Of a stretch of DNA of 64,000 nt, positions 8,938-16,863 are shown in pieces. The DNA is taken from positions 31,731 through 95,730 of the forward strand of contig NZ_SPQM01000006.1 in NCBI RefSeq assembly GCF_004570345.1. The letters are read 5' to 3'. The stretch comes from Blastococcus sp. CT_GayMR20. GTDB taxonomy: Bacteria; Actinomycetota; Actinomycetes; Mycobacteriales; Geodermatophilaceae. The position numbers and the translations under genes were made by a program. Position 1 is the stretch's first letter, and each line of letters opens with the position of its first letter. The notes under the pieces are model-generated. The model did not search any database. It was not told where the DNA came from and saw only the letters and a list, made by a program, of their open reading frames with translations.

Positions 8938-9224
8938 CGGCCCGGGGAGGTCACGAGGTCGGCGTACTCGGGGTGCTTCTCGATCCAGCCCCGCACGAAC
9001 GAGCACTTCGGGACGACCGAGCCGCCCTTGGCGCGAACGTCGTCCAGCGCGCCCTGCACGAGCGTGCTGCCGAGGCCGGACCGCCCGCTGTCCTGGTCGA
9101 CCTCGGTGTGGGTGAACACGGTGGTGTCGCCGTTGCGCTGGTAGTCGGCGTGGCCGAGCAGCTGCTCGCCGTCGCGGATCTCGTATCGGTCTGCTTCCGG
9201 GACGTCCCGGACGGTGGGCTCCAT
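8934..9224 (-). CDS. Short GNAT-like N-acetyltransferase (COG2388/YjdJ type)
   Basis: A 96-residue protein resembling the minimal acetyltransferases of COG2388: an N-terminal beta-hairpin (RYEIRDGEQLLGHADY), a central FTHTEVDQDSGRSGLGSTL acetyl-CoA loop and a C-terminal PKCSFVRGWIEKHPEY. Substrate unknown. The ATG at 9224 is the usual start; no strong ribosome site is visible. Its stop overlaps the DsbA-like start, so the two form a small operon. Confidence 0.75.
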   Translation of the reverse strand: MEPTVRDVPEADRYEIRDGEQLLGHADYQRNGDTTVFTHTEVDQDSGRSGLGSTLVQGALDDVRAKGGSVVPKCSFVRGWIEKHPEYADLVTSPGR

Positions 9225-9254
9225 GCCGACGCCAACGGTTGCCCGGCGGCCGCT

Positions 9255-9303
9255 GTTCCGTCCCGTGGACGGAACGGGCCCGGTCACCGAGGTGACCGGG
9301 CCC
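9255..9303 (-). terminator. Tandem hairpins downstream of initiator tRNA
   Basis: Read on the minus strand: a 12-bp stem (GGGCCCGGTCAC with CTCG loop) followed directly by a 9-bp stem (GTTCCGTCC, loop ACG). It lies 7 nt after the tRNA and before the GNAT start. No long T run. Confidence 0.7.
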
Positions 9304-9310
9304 TTCGTCG

Positions 9311-9384
9311 TAGCGGGGACAGGATTCGAACCTGTGACCTCTGGGTTATGAGCCCAGCGAGCTACCGAGCTGCTCCACCCCGCG
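9311..9384 (-). tRNA. tRNA-fMet (CAT), initiator, variant 2
   Basis: The 74-nt cloverleaf begins CGCGGGG and ends CCCCGCTA, with anticodon CAT. Initiator features: unpaired C1/T72 and three G-C pairs in the anticodon stem (GGG/CCC around CTCATAA). CCA is not encoded. The T-stem outer pair is A-T (ACAGG/CCTGT), where the other copy has G-C. A -10 box TAGCCT lies 12 nt upstream. Confidence 0.95.
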
Positions 9385-9396
9385 TCGGCGCAACCC

Positions 9397-9402
9397 AGGC
9401 TA
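9397..9402 (-). promoter_or_regulatory. -10 box for initiator tRNA variant 2
   Basis: TAGCCT on the minus strand, ending 12 nt before the mature tRNA. Fits the actinobacterial TANNNT consensus; no clear -35. Confidence 0.5.
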
Positions 9403-9512
9403 CACGCCGCTCGGCGACCGCCTCCGGGCCCCTCGCGACGGCCCTCGTGACAGCCCCGTCACACAGGTCCCAGCGCCGCGCGCGCCTTCCCTGACCGCCC
9501 CGCGGCGCCGCT

Positions 9513-9518
9513 TACAGT
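9513..9518 (+). promoter_or_regulatory. -10 box, probable leaderless start
   Basis: TACAGT 7 nt before the GTG at 9526, so transcription would begin at or next to the start codon. Confidence 0.5.
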
Positions 9519-9525
9519 CCGCACC

Positions 9526-10008
9526 GTGGCGGGGGGTGCAGCGATGAGCATGTTCGCCGGCCAGCCGCAGCCGGTGGAGATCCTCCACCGCGGCATCTGG
9601 TACTCCGGCGAGCTCATCGGCTGGCGTCACGAGGCGGACGGCCGGGTCGCCGCCCGGGTCCGCTGCCGCGTCGACGGACTGCGGCACTCCGCCTGGGTCG
9701 ACCTGCAGACCCTGCGCCTGCCCGATCCCCAGCACCCGCCCCGCAAGGAGCGGTACCCGGCCGCCCTCCCGAAGGCCGCGGCGGACCCGGAGGACGACGC
9801 GACCCGCCCGCACTCCATGCTGGCCGGGCTCGGCAGCGCACGTCCCACCAAGCCCGTGCACGCCGTCACGCCGCCGCCGGCGCCGGCGGCCGTCGAGCCG
9901 TGGCACGAGCGGCCGCCGGTAGCCCGGCCGCAGTGGGACGAGCCCCGGTCCCGGCCGCGCCGCAACGAGCAGCTGCACCAGCTCGACGCGTACCTCAGCG
10001 TCGTCTGA
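9526..10008 (+). CDS. Conserved actinobacterial protein of unknown function
   Basis: A 160-residue soluble protein. The first 75 residues form a compact strand-rich domain (VEILHRGIWYSGELIGW, RVRCRVDGLRHSAWV) that resembles other actinobacterial small SH3-like modules by eye only. The rest is proline- and arginine-rich and probably disordered, ending LHQLDAYLSVV. No catalytic motif is seen. The GTG at 9526 fits a leaderless transcript; an ATG at 9544 (MSMFAG) is the alternative. It lies between an initiator tRNA and the convergent SNF2 helicase, with 21 bp between the stops. Confidence 0.65.
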   Translation: MAGGAAMSMFAGQPQPVEILHRGIWYSGELIGWRHEADGRVAARVRCRVDGLRHSAWVDLQTLRLPDPQHPPRKERYPAALPKAAADPEDDATRPHSMLAGLGSARPTKPVHAVTPPPAPAAVEPWHERPPVARPQWDEPRSRPRRNEQLHQLDAYLSVV

Positions 10009-10029
10009 CGCGGCCGGCGCCGATCGTCG

Positions 10030-12153
10030 CTACGGCGATGCCGACAAGGCGTCGGTCAGCAACGCGACGAGCGCCTCGTGCTGCACGTCGGTCGAGGACG
10101 CGATCTCCTCGTCCGAGCCGTCGAGAGCCCGGGCGGCGAGCCCCGCCTTGCTGTCGATCAGCTCGGCGATCCGGGCGTCGATCGTCTGCGCCGCGATGAT
10201 GCGCCACGCGGTCACCGGTTCCGCCTGACCGATCCGGTGACTGCGGTCGATGGCCTGGGTCTGCTCAGCGTCGGTCCAGGACAGCTCGGCGAGCACGATG
10301 TTGGACGCGACCTGCAGGTTGAGCCCCACGCCGGCCGCGGTCAGGGAGCAGACCGCGATGGCGACGTCCGGGTCCTTCACGAAGGCGTCGATGTTGCGCT
10401 GCCGCGCGGTCGACGTCTGGTCGCCACGGATCGAGGAGAACCGGATGCCCTGCTTGGCGAAGGTCTCCTCGGCCGCGTCCATGACGTCGATGTGCTTGGC
10501 GAAGAAGACCACCTTGCCCGCACTCCGGGCGAGCTGGGCGGCGTAGTCGGCGGCGAGCGGCGCCTTGGCCTGGCCGATGCGGCGCACCATGCTGAACACG
10601 TTCTCGCCGGTCGTCGAGGTGGCCGCGTCCTTCAGCTCCGCCCGCGCCACCCTGCGTACCAGGGCGTGGTCGATGCCCTCGACGAGGTCGGAGGAGCGGT
10701 TCGCGAGCGCGGTCTCGTACCGCGCCACCATCCGCCGGGCGAGATCCCGCTCGGCGGCCCGGATCGACCGTCCGGTCGGCCCGTCCAGCTCGACGGGCAG
10801 GTCGGCGACGCGGCGGGCGGGGATGTCGGCTGCCACGTCGACCTTGCGGCGGCGGACGACGCCGCGGTCGATGACGCACGCACGCGCGGCCGGGTAGAAC
10901 CCGGGGTCAGCAGGTGTCAGGCCGGACTGCTCGAGCGCCTCCATCAGCTCGCCGATCGGCATGGCCTCGTCGATCCAGCCCAGGAACTGCCAGATCGCCC
11001 GGAAGTCCTCGATGTCGTTGATCAGCGGGGTGCCGGTGAGGGCCATCAGCAGGGGACGCCCGGTGCGGGCACGGATGCGCTCGGAGAGCTCGAGGACGTG
11101 CTGCGAGCGCTGGGACGTCTTGTTCTTGATGAAGTGTGCCTCGTCGACCACCATGCCGCGGAAGCCGAAGTCGCCGATCCACCCCACGTGCCGGTCGAGC
11201 ACCTCGTAGTTGACGACGACGATGTCGGCGAAGCCGTCGATGGTGTTCCCGTCGCCGTGGATCACCGTGGCCGCGCGATGGGGCGTCCACAGTCCCGCCT
11301 CGCGCGCCCAGTTGGTCTTGACGACGTTCGGCACGACCACGAGCAGCGGGTAGGCGTTCGCCGCCTCCGCGGCCAGCAGGGCCTGGGCCGTCTTGCCCAG
11401 GCCCGGCTCGTCGGCGAGCAGGAAGGTCCGATGACCGGAAGCGACGGCAGCCACCAGTTGTGCCTGGTGCGGCATGAGCTCCCGACCGCCGGGCGCGCGC
11501 AGGGACGACGGCGCCGGGAGGGCCATGCAGGCCGAGGCTCCGGCGCCGGCGCGCTCGAACGAACTGAGGAGCGGGCCGAGCAGCTCCCACCCGGCGAGGC
11601 GGCGTGGGCGGACCGTGGTCTGCCGCACCGCATCGAAGTCCGGGGCGAGGAACGGGTTGGCCAGCTGCCGGGAGACCACCGACTGGGGCACGACCCGGCG
11701 CTCGGGAACGGCGGGCGCGGCGACCGGCTCCGCCGGCGTGGGCGCCTCGGGGGTCGGCTCCACGCCGGCGGTGCGCAGCATCTCGCGCGTGAGCGATCGG
11801 GCCGCATCCGAGACGACGGCGTCGTCGGAGAGGAAGGCCAGGAGGCCGGTGTCCCGCACCGCTGTCTTGGCGAGGATGGTGGCCACGCCGTCGAGGCGCC
11901 TGAGTTGCTCCGACCGGCGGGCGTCCCCCATGGCCGCGTCGGCCTTGATCCGGGCATGCTCCTCGCGGACGAGGAGTCCCACGGCCTGGAACTTCGTGCG
12001 GACGGCCGGCGTCACGCGGCCGCGCTCGACGGCGGCCTCCACCTCACGGACGGCGCGGGCGAGCTCCGCGATGACGTCACCGTCCCGGACCCGCCGCTGG
12101 TTCCGCGGGGCACTGCGGCGAGCGCCGTTCTGGCCTCGGCCCCCTCGAGCCAC
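10030..12153 (-). CDS. SNF2-family DEAD/DEAH helicase/ATPase
   Basis: A 707-residue Swi2/Snf2-type ATPase. The N-terminal 200 residues are an uncharacterised helical extension. The RecA-like lobes carry Walker A DEPGLGKTAQ, Walker B DEAH, motif III LTGTPL and motif VI DRSHRIGQ. SNF2 proteins remodel DNA-protein complexes; bacterial members include RapA and phage-defence helicases, but no partner nuclease or methylase lies nearby, so a general nucleic-acid role is assumed. GTG at 12153 is chosen because AGAGGAGGG is centred 5-10 nt upstream; frames running further upstream enter the tRNA region. Confidence 0.88.
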   Translation of the reverse strand: MARGGRGQNGARRSAPRNQRRVRDGDVIAELARAVREVEAAVERGRVTPAVRTKFQAVGLLVREEHARIKADAAMGDARRSEQLRRLDGVATILAKTAVRDTGLLAFLSDDAVVSDAARSLTREMLRTAGVEPTPEAPTPAEPVAAPAVPERRVVPQSVVSRQLANPFLAPDFDAVRQTTVRPRRLAGWELLGPLLSSFERAGAGASACMALPAPSSLRAPGGRELMPHQAQLVAAVASGHRTFLLADEPGLGKTAQALLAAEAANAYPLLVVVPNVVKTNWAREAGLWTPHRAATVIHGDGNTIDGFADIVVVNYEVLDRHVGWIGDFGFRGMVVDEAHFIKNKTSQRSQHVLELSERIRARTGRPLLMALTGTPLINDIEDFRAIWQFLGWIDEAMPIGELMEALEQSGLTPADPGFYPAARACVIDRGVVRRRKVDVAADIPARRVADLPVELDGPTGRSIRAAERDLARRMVARYETALANRSSDLVEGIDHALVRRVARAELKDAATSTTGENVFSMVRRIGQAKAPLAADYAAQLARSAGKVVFFAKHIDVMDAAEETFAKQGIRFSSIRGDQTSTARQRNIDAFVKDPDVAIAVCSLTAAGVGLNLQVASNIVLAELSWTDAEQTQAIDRSHRIGQAEPVTAWRIIAAQTIDARIAELIDSKAGLAARALDGSDEEIASSTDVQHEALVALLTDALSASP

Positions 12154-12274
12154 GGATCCCTCCTCTGGCATGCCCGGCGACCTGCGGCCGGACGCCGCAG
12201 ATCGTCCCGCGTGCCGGCCCCCGGCGATGCGCCGCCCCGAACCGCCTTCCGGTGGCCGTCTGCACACAGATGGA

Positions 12275-12306
12275 AACGGCCCCCACATGGGACTGTGGGG
12301 GCCGTT
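12275..12306 (-). terminator. Hairpin terminator after initiator tRNA variant 1
   Basis: A 13-bp perfect stem (AACGGCCCCCACA with its complement) and 6-nt loop, followed by TTT on the minus strand. It starts 10 nt after the tRNA. Confidence 0.8.
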
Positions 12307-12315
12307 CCGTCGTTG

Positions 12316-12389
12316 TAGCGGGGGCAGGATTCGAACCTGCGACCTCTGGGTTATGAGCCCAGCGAGCTACCGAGCTGCTCCACCCCGCG
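12316..12389 (-). tRNA. tRNA-fMet (CAT), initiator, variant 1
   Basis: The 74-nt initiator tRNA differs from the copy at 9311 at two positions only, both in the T-stem outer pair (GCAGG/CCTGC here). Unpaired C1/T72, GGG/CCC anticodon stem and CAT anticodon identify it as the formyl-methionine initiator. CCA is not encoded. A -10 box TAAGGT lies 12 nt upstream. Confidence 0.95.
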
Positions 12390-12401
12390 TCGGTAGAGCC
12401 C

Positions 12402-12407
12402 ACCTTA
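12402..12407 (-). promoter_or_regulatory. -10 box for initiator tRNA variant 1
   Basis: TAAGGT on the minus strand, ending 12 nt before the mature tRNA. Confidence 0.5.
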
Positions 12408-12458
12408 CACGCCCGGGACGGAGGGAGGGTGCGGGGTTGCCCACACCCTCCCTCCCGC

Positions 12459-15407
12459 TCACCCGCCGGGGGTGGCGCCGGCCGCCCCCTGCGCGGCCTG
12501 GTACGCCTCGACCGCGGTGCCCAGGTTCTCGAGCGCCTGACCCTGCGCACTGAAGTCGCCGGCGCGCTGCGCTGCGGCCAGTTCCTCCAGGGCGGCGTTG
12601 ATGTCGCTCACCGCCTCGTCGAGACCGGGGGCGGCCGGTGTCCCGCCGTCGGCCGGTGGCGTCGTCGGGGTGGTGGGCGTGGTCGGCTCGGCGGGATCGG
12701 TCGGGTCGTCGGTGGCGGCGTTCTCGTCCGTCGCGGACTCCCCCGCTCCCGCGCCGAAGACCTGGTCGAGCGCCTCCTCCAGCGTGTCGGCGTACCCGAT
12801 CCGGTCGCCGAAGTTGACCAGGACCTTCTGCAGCAGCGGGAAGCCGCCCTCGCCGGTGCCGCGCACGTACAGCGGCTCGACGTACAGCAGACCGGCGTCG
12901 CCGATGGGCAGGGTCAGGAGGTTGCCGAACACCGGGTCGGAGTTCTCGCTGTTGAACAGGGTCAGGTCCGGTCGGACCTGGTTGTTGGACTCGAACGAGT
13001 TCTGGACCTGCCCCGGTCCCCGGAACGGGGTGTTGCCCGGCAGCCGCAGCACCTGGATCTCGCCGTAGGTCTCCGGGGCGCTGGAGGCGGAGATGAAGGC
13101 CGAGAGGTTGTCCCGCTGGAAGGCGTTGAGGGCGCTGGTCAGCTGGAAGCTGGCCTCGTCGTCGTTCGGCCGCTGCGCCAGGATGTAGTACGGCGGCTGG
13201 TCCTCCTCGGTGTTCCGCGTCGGGTCGTCGGGGATCTGCCAGCGGTCGTTGGCGTTGTAGAAGTCCACCGGGTCGTCGACGTGGTAGCGGGTGAGGATCT
13301 CCCGCTGCACCTTGAACAGGTCCTCCGGGTACCGCACGTGGCTGTTCAGCTCGTCGGAGATCGCGCTCTTCGGCTGGACGACGCCCGGGAAGGCCTTCAT
13401 GTAGGTCTGCAGCACCGGGTCCTCGGTGTCCCACTCGTACAGCGTCACGGTGCCGTCGTGCGCGTCGACCGTCGCCTTCACCGAGTTGCGGATGTAGTTG
13501 AAGGTCTCGTTCGGCAGCGCCGTGGTACCGGTGCCCGTCAGCGCGTCCGACGCCGCCTCGCCCAGCTCCATCTGCTCGGCGTACGGGTAGGAGTCCGACG
13601 TCGTGTAGCCGTCGAGCATCCAGACGATCCGGCCGTCGATCACCGCCGGGTACGGGTCGCCGTCGACCTCGAGGAAGGGCGCGGCCTTCTCGACCCGCTC
13701 GCGCGGGTCACGCACGTAGAGGACCTTCGATTCCTCGTTGACGGCGTTGGACAGCAGGAAGTTGCGCTCGCGGTAGTAGATGGCGAACGTCAGCTGCCGG
13801 AAGAAGCTGCCGACCGACACCCCGCCCTCGCCGTTGTAGGTGTTGTTGATCTGGCCTTCGTCGTCCGAGCCGCCCTCGGGCTGGTCGAACTCCTGGGGCC
13901 GGGCGCCCTCCGGGGCGCCGACCACCGAGTAGTCCCGCATCAGCTCGCCGTAGTAGATGCGCGGCTCCTCGACCTCGATGTCGCCCCGCACCGGCAGGTC
14001 GCGCGTCGTGAAGTTGGGCTCCCCACCTTCGGTGCCGGCCACGACCTCGTTCGCCGGCGCGGCCACGAACCCGTTGCCGTGCGTGTAGACCGTGTGCCGG
14101 TTGATCCAGGTGCTCTGGTTCTCCGACAGGCCGGCGCTGTTGAGCTCGCGCACGGCGACGACGTAGTCGCGGACCTCGCCGTTGACCGTGTAGCGGTCGA
14201 TGTCCAGCTTCTCCGGGAAGCCGTACACGTTCCGGATCTGCTGGCGGGCGGTGAAGGTGTCGGCCAGGACGTTGGGGTCCAGCAGCCGCGCGTTCGGAAT
14301 CGTCTGCGTGTCGTTGCGCAGCTCGGCCAGGGCCGCAGAGGTGTCGACCTCCTCGCCGGTCGCCTCCTGCGCGTAGTCGACGTACTCGATGTCGGCGAGG
14401 TTGTAGGCGTCGCGCGTCGCGGCGATCGCCCGGTCGATGTAGGGAGCTTCCTTCTCGTTGGCACTGGGCTTGACCACGAACTGCTGCACGATCGCGGGGT
14501 AGGCCACGCCGATGACGAGGCTGGAGATCAGCAGCAGCACCAGCGCGGCGGCCGGCAGCAGGAAGTTGCGCACGAAGATGTTGGCGAAGAAGGCCAGTGC
14601 GCAGACGGCGGCGACGAACACCAGGATCGTCTTCGGCACGAGCAGCGCGTTGACGTCGGTGTAGCTGGCGCCGGTGAAGACCTCACCGCGGTCGGAGTAG
14701 ACGAGCCCGTAGCGGTCCAGCCAGTAGGCGACCGCCTTCAGCGCGACGAAGAGCCCGAGCAGCACCGACAGCTGCACCCGCGCCGCGGCGGTCAGCTTCT
14801 GCCCCGGCGTCTGCAGCCGCAGCCCGCCGAAGACGTAGTGGGTGAGCACCGAGCCGATCAGCGCCAGCAGCACGATCGCGAACCCGAACCCCAGCGCCAG
14901 CCGGTAGAAGGGGTAGTCGAAGACGAAGAACGACACGTCGACGCCGAACTCCGGGTCGGTGCGCCCGAACGGGGTGCTGTTGCGGAAGCCGAGCCACGTC
15001 TGCCAGCTGCCCTGCGCGGTGAACCCGGCGAACAGCCCGAGGACGACGGCGACGGCGGTGAGCACCAGACCGCGGCGCGGCTCGAGCGACTGGCGGTAGC
15101 GCTCCAGGTTCTGCTGCTCCAGCGACATCGGCCGGAACGTGGGCCGGAACCGGTACGCCAGGTAGATCGCCAGCGCGACCAGGCCGCCGGTGGCGACGCC
15201 GGCCACGGCGAACAGCAGCGCACGCGTCTGCAGCTCGGTCCAGAAGACCTTGGTGTAGTCCGTCTCGTCGAACCAGAGGTAGTCCACGTAGACGTTCGTC
15301 AGCGTGCCGATGGCCGTGAACAGCACCAGCAGGACGCCGATGGCGCCGAGGACCAGCTTGGCGCGCCGCGACAGGGTCGGCACCGGCACGGGGGGCCGCA
15401 TGGCCAC
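12459..15407 (-). CDS. UPF0182 family large membrane protein (COG1615)
   Basis: A 982-residue protein with seven hydrophobic helices in the first 290 residues (for example AIGVLLVLFTAIG and AAALVLLLISSLVIG). A very large extracytoplasmic domain of about 600 residues follows. The tail is threonine/proline-rich (about residues 905-940) with a final helical segment. The function of the family is unknown. M. tuberculosis Rv3193c is the equivalent and also lies beside a PDZ/Lon-S16 gene (Rv3194c), so the neighbourhood is conserved. The GTG at 15407 has AAGGAG 7 nt upstream; an ATG two codons later is the alternative. Confidence 0.9.
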   Translation of the reverse strand: MAMRPPVPVPTLSRRAKLVLGAIGVLLVLFTAIGTLTNVYVDYLWFDETDYTKVFWTELQTRALLFAVAGVATGGLVALAIYLAYRFRPTFRPMSLEQQNLERYRQSLEPRRGLVLTAVAVVLGLFAGFTAQGSWQTWLGFRNSTPFGRTDPEFGVDVSFFVFDYPFYRLALGFGFAIVLLALIGSVLTHYVFGGLRLQTPGQKLTAAARVQLSVLLGLFVALKAVAYWLDRYGLVYSDRGEVFTGASYTDVNALLVPKTILVFVAAVCALAFFANIFVRNFLLPAAALVLLLISSLVIGVAYPAIVQQFVVKPSANEKEAPYIDRAIAATRDAYNLADIEYVDYAQEATGEEVDTSAALAELRNDTQTIPNARLLDPNVLADTFTARQQIRNVYGFPEKLDIDRYTVNGEVRDYVVAVRELNSAGLSENQSTWINRHTVYTHGNGFVAAPANEVVAGTEGGEPNFTTRDLPVRGDIEVEEPRIYYGELMRDYSVVGAPEGARPQEFDQPEGGSDDEGQINNTYNGEGGVSVGSFFRQLTFAIYYRERNFLLSNAVNEESKVLYVRDPRERVEKAAPFLEVDGDPYPAVIDGRIVWMLDGYTTSDSYPYAEQMELGEAASDALTGTGTTALPNETFNYIRNSVKATVDAHDGTVTLYEWDTEDPVLQTYMKAFPGVVQPKSAISDELNSHVRYPEDLFKVQREILTRYHVDDPVDFYNANDRWQIPDDPTRNTEEDQPPYYILAQRPNDDEASFQLTSALNAFQRDNLSAFISASSAPETYGEIQVLRLPGNTPFRGPGQVQNSFESNNQVRPDLTLFNSENSDPVFGNLLTLPIGDAGLLYVEPLYVRGTGEGGFPLLQKVLVNFGDRIGYADTLEEALDQVFGAGAGESATDENAATDDPTDPAEPTTPTTPTTPPADGGTPAAPGLDEAVSDINAALEELAAAQRAGDFSAQGQALENLGTAVEAYQAAQGAAGATPGG

Positions 15408-15583
15408 GAGCGCTCTCCTTCGTGTTGCAACATCCGGCCACGGCACCGCCGCAGCCACGTGTGGTCGGACCCGGCGCCCTCAGGCGCGGTCCCCGCTCAT
15501 CCCAGCACAACGCTCAGGGCGCGCCCGGGTTCCCATCGCCCCGACAGGCCGTGCCGACGGGCCTCCCAGGCAGTCCCGGACCC

Positions 15584-16191
15584 TCAGCAGGGCTCCGGCG
15601 TCCGGCCGGCCTCGAAGTCGGCCAGCGCGTCGAGGGCGTCCTCCAGGGTGGCGACCCGCGCCAGGGGGAAATCGGGCTCGGCCACGCCCAGCGCCTCCTC
15701 GCAGTTCCCGGCGGGCACCAGGAAGAGCTCGGCGTCGATCTCGGCGGCCGCGACCATCTTCAGCGTGATCCCGCCGATGGGGCCCACGTTCCCGTCCGCG
15801 TCGATCGTCCCGGTGCCCGCGACGATGGCGCCGCCGGTCAGGTCGTCGTCCCCCACGAGGTCGAGGATGCCGAGCGTCAGCATCAGGCCGGCCGACGGAC
15901 CGCCGACGTCCTCCACCTGGATGTCGACGTCGAAGGGCGCCGAGGGCTGCTCGAGGATCGTGATGCCGAGGAGCGAGCCGTCGCCGTCCTCGGCGGACTT
16001 CGTCGTCACGGTGGCGGAGCCCGGCGCGCCGAGCCGGGTGTAGGAGACGGTCACGTCCGAGCCGCCGGGGATGTCGTCGAGCACTGCGTCGAGGGCGTCG
16101 ACGTCGGGCACGGGACGGCCGTCGATCGCCTCCAGGGCGTCGCCCTCCTCGAGTGCGTCCTCCGACGGCGAGTCCTCGGCGAAGCCCTGCA
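15584..16191 (-). CDS. PDZ/Lon-S16 domain protein, N-terminally truncated at the fold-back junction
   Basis: About 201 C-terminal residues are present. They start in the PDZ domain (QGFAEDSPSEDAL, EEGDALEAIDG, 16080-16191) and continue into an S16 Lon-type protease domain. The catalytic serine is in VGGPSAGLML and the paired lysine in GGITLKMVAAA. The complete family protein (YlbL/Rv3194c type, roughly 340-360 residues) has an N-terminal membrane anchor and a whole PDZ domain. Both are missing here because sequence to the right of 16191 is the mirrored arm. The open frame continues to 16849, but that part is the UPF0182 5' region read backwards. It probably processes or scaffolds envelope proteins. 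Confidence 0.85.
16080..16191. other. Unique 112-bp spacer at the palindrome centre
   Basis: This stretch occurs once. On the minus strand it continues the reading frame of the PDZ/Lon-S16 gene and encodes the second half of the PDZ domain (through EEGDALEAIDG). It therefore belongs to the native gene and the fold-back point is at its right edge. It is flanked by GTCGTCG (16073-16079) and CGACGAC (16192-16198), a 7-bp inverted repeat that forms the inner tips of the two arms. Confidence 0.9.
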
Positions 16192-16687
16192 CGACGACAT
16201 CCCCGGCGGCTCGGACGTGACCGTCTCCTACACCCGGCTCGGCGCGCCGGGCTCCGCCACCGTGACGACGAAGTCCGCCGAGGACGGCGACGGCTCGCTC
16301 CTCGGCATCACGATCCTCGAGCAGCCCTCGGCGCCCTTCGACGTCGACATCCAGGTGGAGGACGTCGGCGGTCCGTCGGCCGGCCTGATGCTGACGCTCG
16401 GCATCCTCGACCTCGTGGGGGACGACGACCTGACCGGCGGCGCCATCGTCGCGGGCACCGGGACGATCGACGCGGACGGGAACGTGGGCCCCATCGGCGG
16501 GATCACGCTGAAGATGGTCGCGGCCGCCGAGATCGACGCCGAGCTCTTCCTGGTGCCCGCCGGGAACTGCGAGGAGGCGCTGGGCGTGGCCGAGCCCGAT
16601 TTCCCCCTGGCGCGGGTCGCCACCCTGGAGGACGCCCTCGACGCGCTGGCCGACTTCGAGGCCGGCCGGACGCCGGAGCCCTGCTGA
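16192..16687 (+). pseudogene. PDZ/Lon-S16 fragment, right-arm copy
   Basis: The mirror of the left fragment but shorter: it lacks the whole PDZ domain and begins at DDIPGGSDVTV. About 164 residues remain, including the serine-lysine dyad of the S16 domain. There is no native start codon; upstream bases are the spacer read in the wrong orientation. In the real genome one intact copy presumably exists. Confidence 0.8.
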
Positions 16688-16863
16688 GGGTCCGGGACTG
16701 CCTGGGAGGCCCGTCGGCACGGCCTGTCGGGGCGATGGGAACCCGGGCGCGCCCTGAGCGTTGTGCTGGGATGAGCGGGGACCGCGCCTGAGGGCGCCGG
16801 GTCCGACCACACGTGGCTGCGGCGGTGCCGTGGCCGGATGTTGCAACACGAAGGAGAGCGCTC

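Larger units (their letters stand above)
1..16079 (+). repeat. Left arm of a giant inverted repeat
   Basis: Bases 1-16079 are the reverse complement of 16192-32270, pairing position x with 32271-x. I checked the outer end (1-30 against 32241-32270), the inner end and many internal points directly. All coding and antisense reading frames have the same length and peptide in both arms, so identity is essentially complete. The arm reaches base 1, so its true outer limit is not seen. Seventeen protein genes and two initiator tRNAs are duplicated. A fold-back assembly or amplification artefact is more likely than an old biological duplication, because no divergence is seen. Confidence 0.97.

Noticed and set aside
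10078..12318. A 746-codon frame opposite the SNF2 helicase (mirrored at 19953-22193).
   Set aside because: Shadow of the helicase; Arg/Gly/Asp-rich composition without motifs, while helicase motifs are intact on the other strand.
12429..16043. A 1204-codon open frame on the plus strand (mirrored at 16228-19842 minus).
   Set aside because: It is antisense to the UPF0182 and S16 genes; high GC keeps the frame open. The product has no recognisable fold and the opposite strand encodes conserved proteins.
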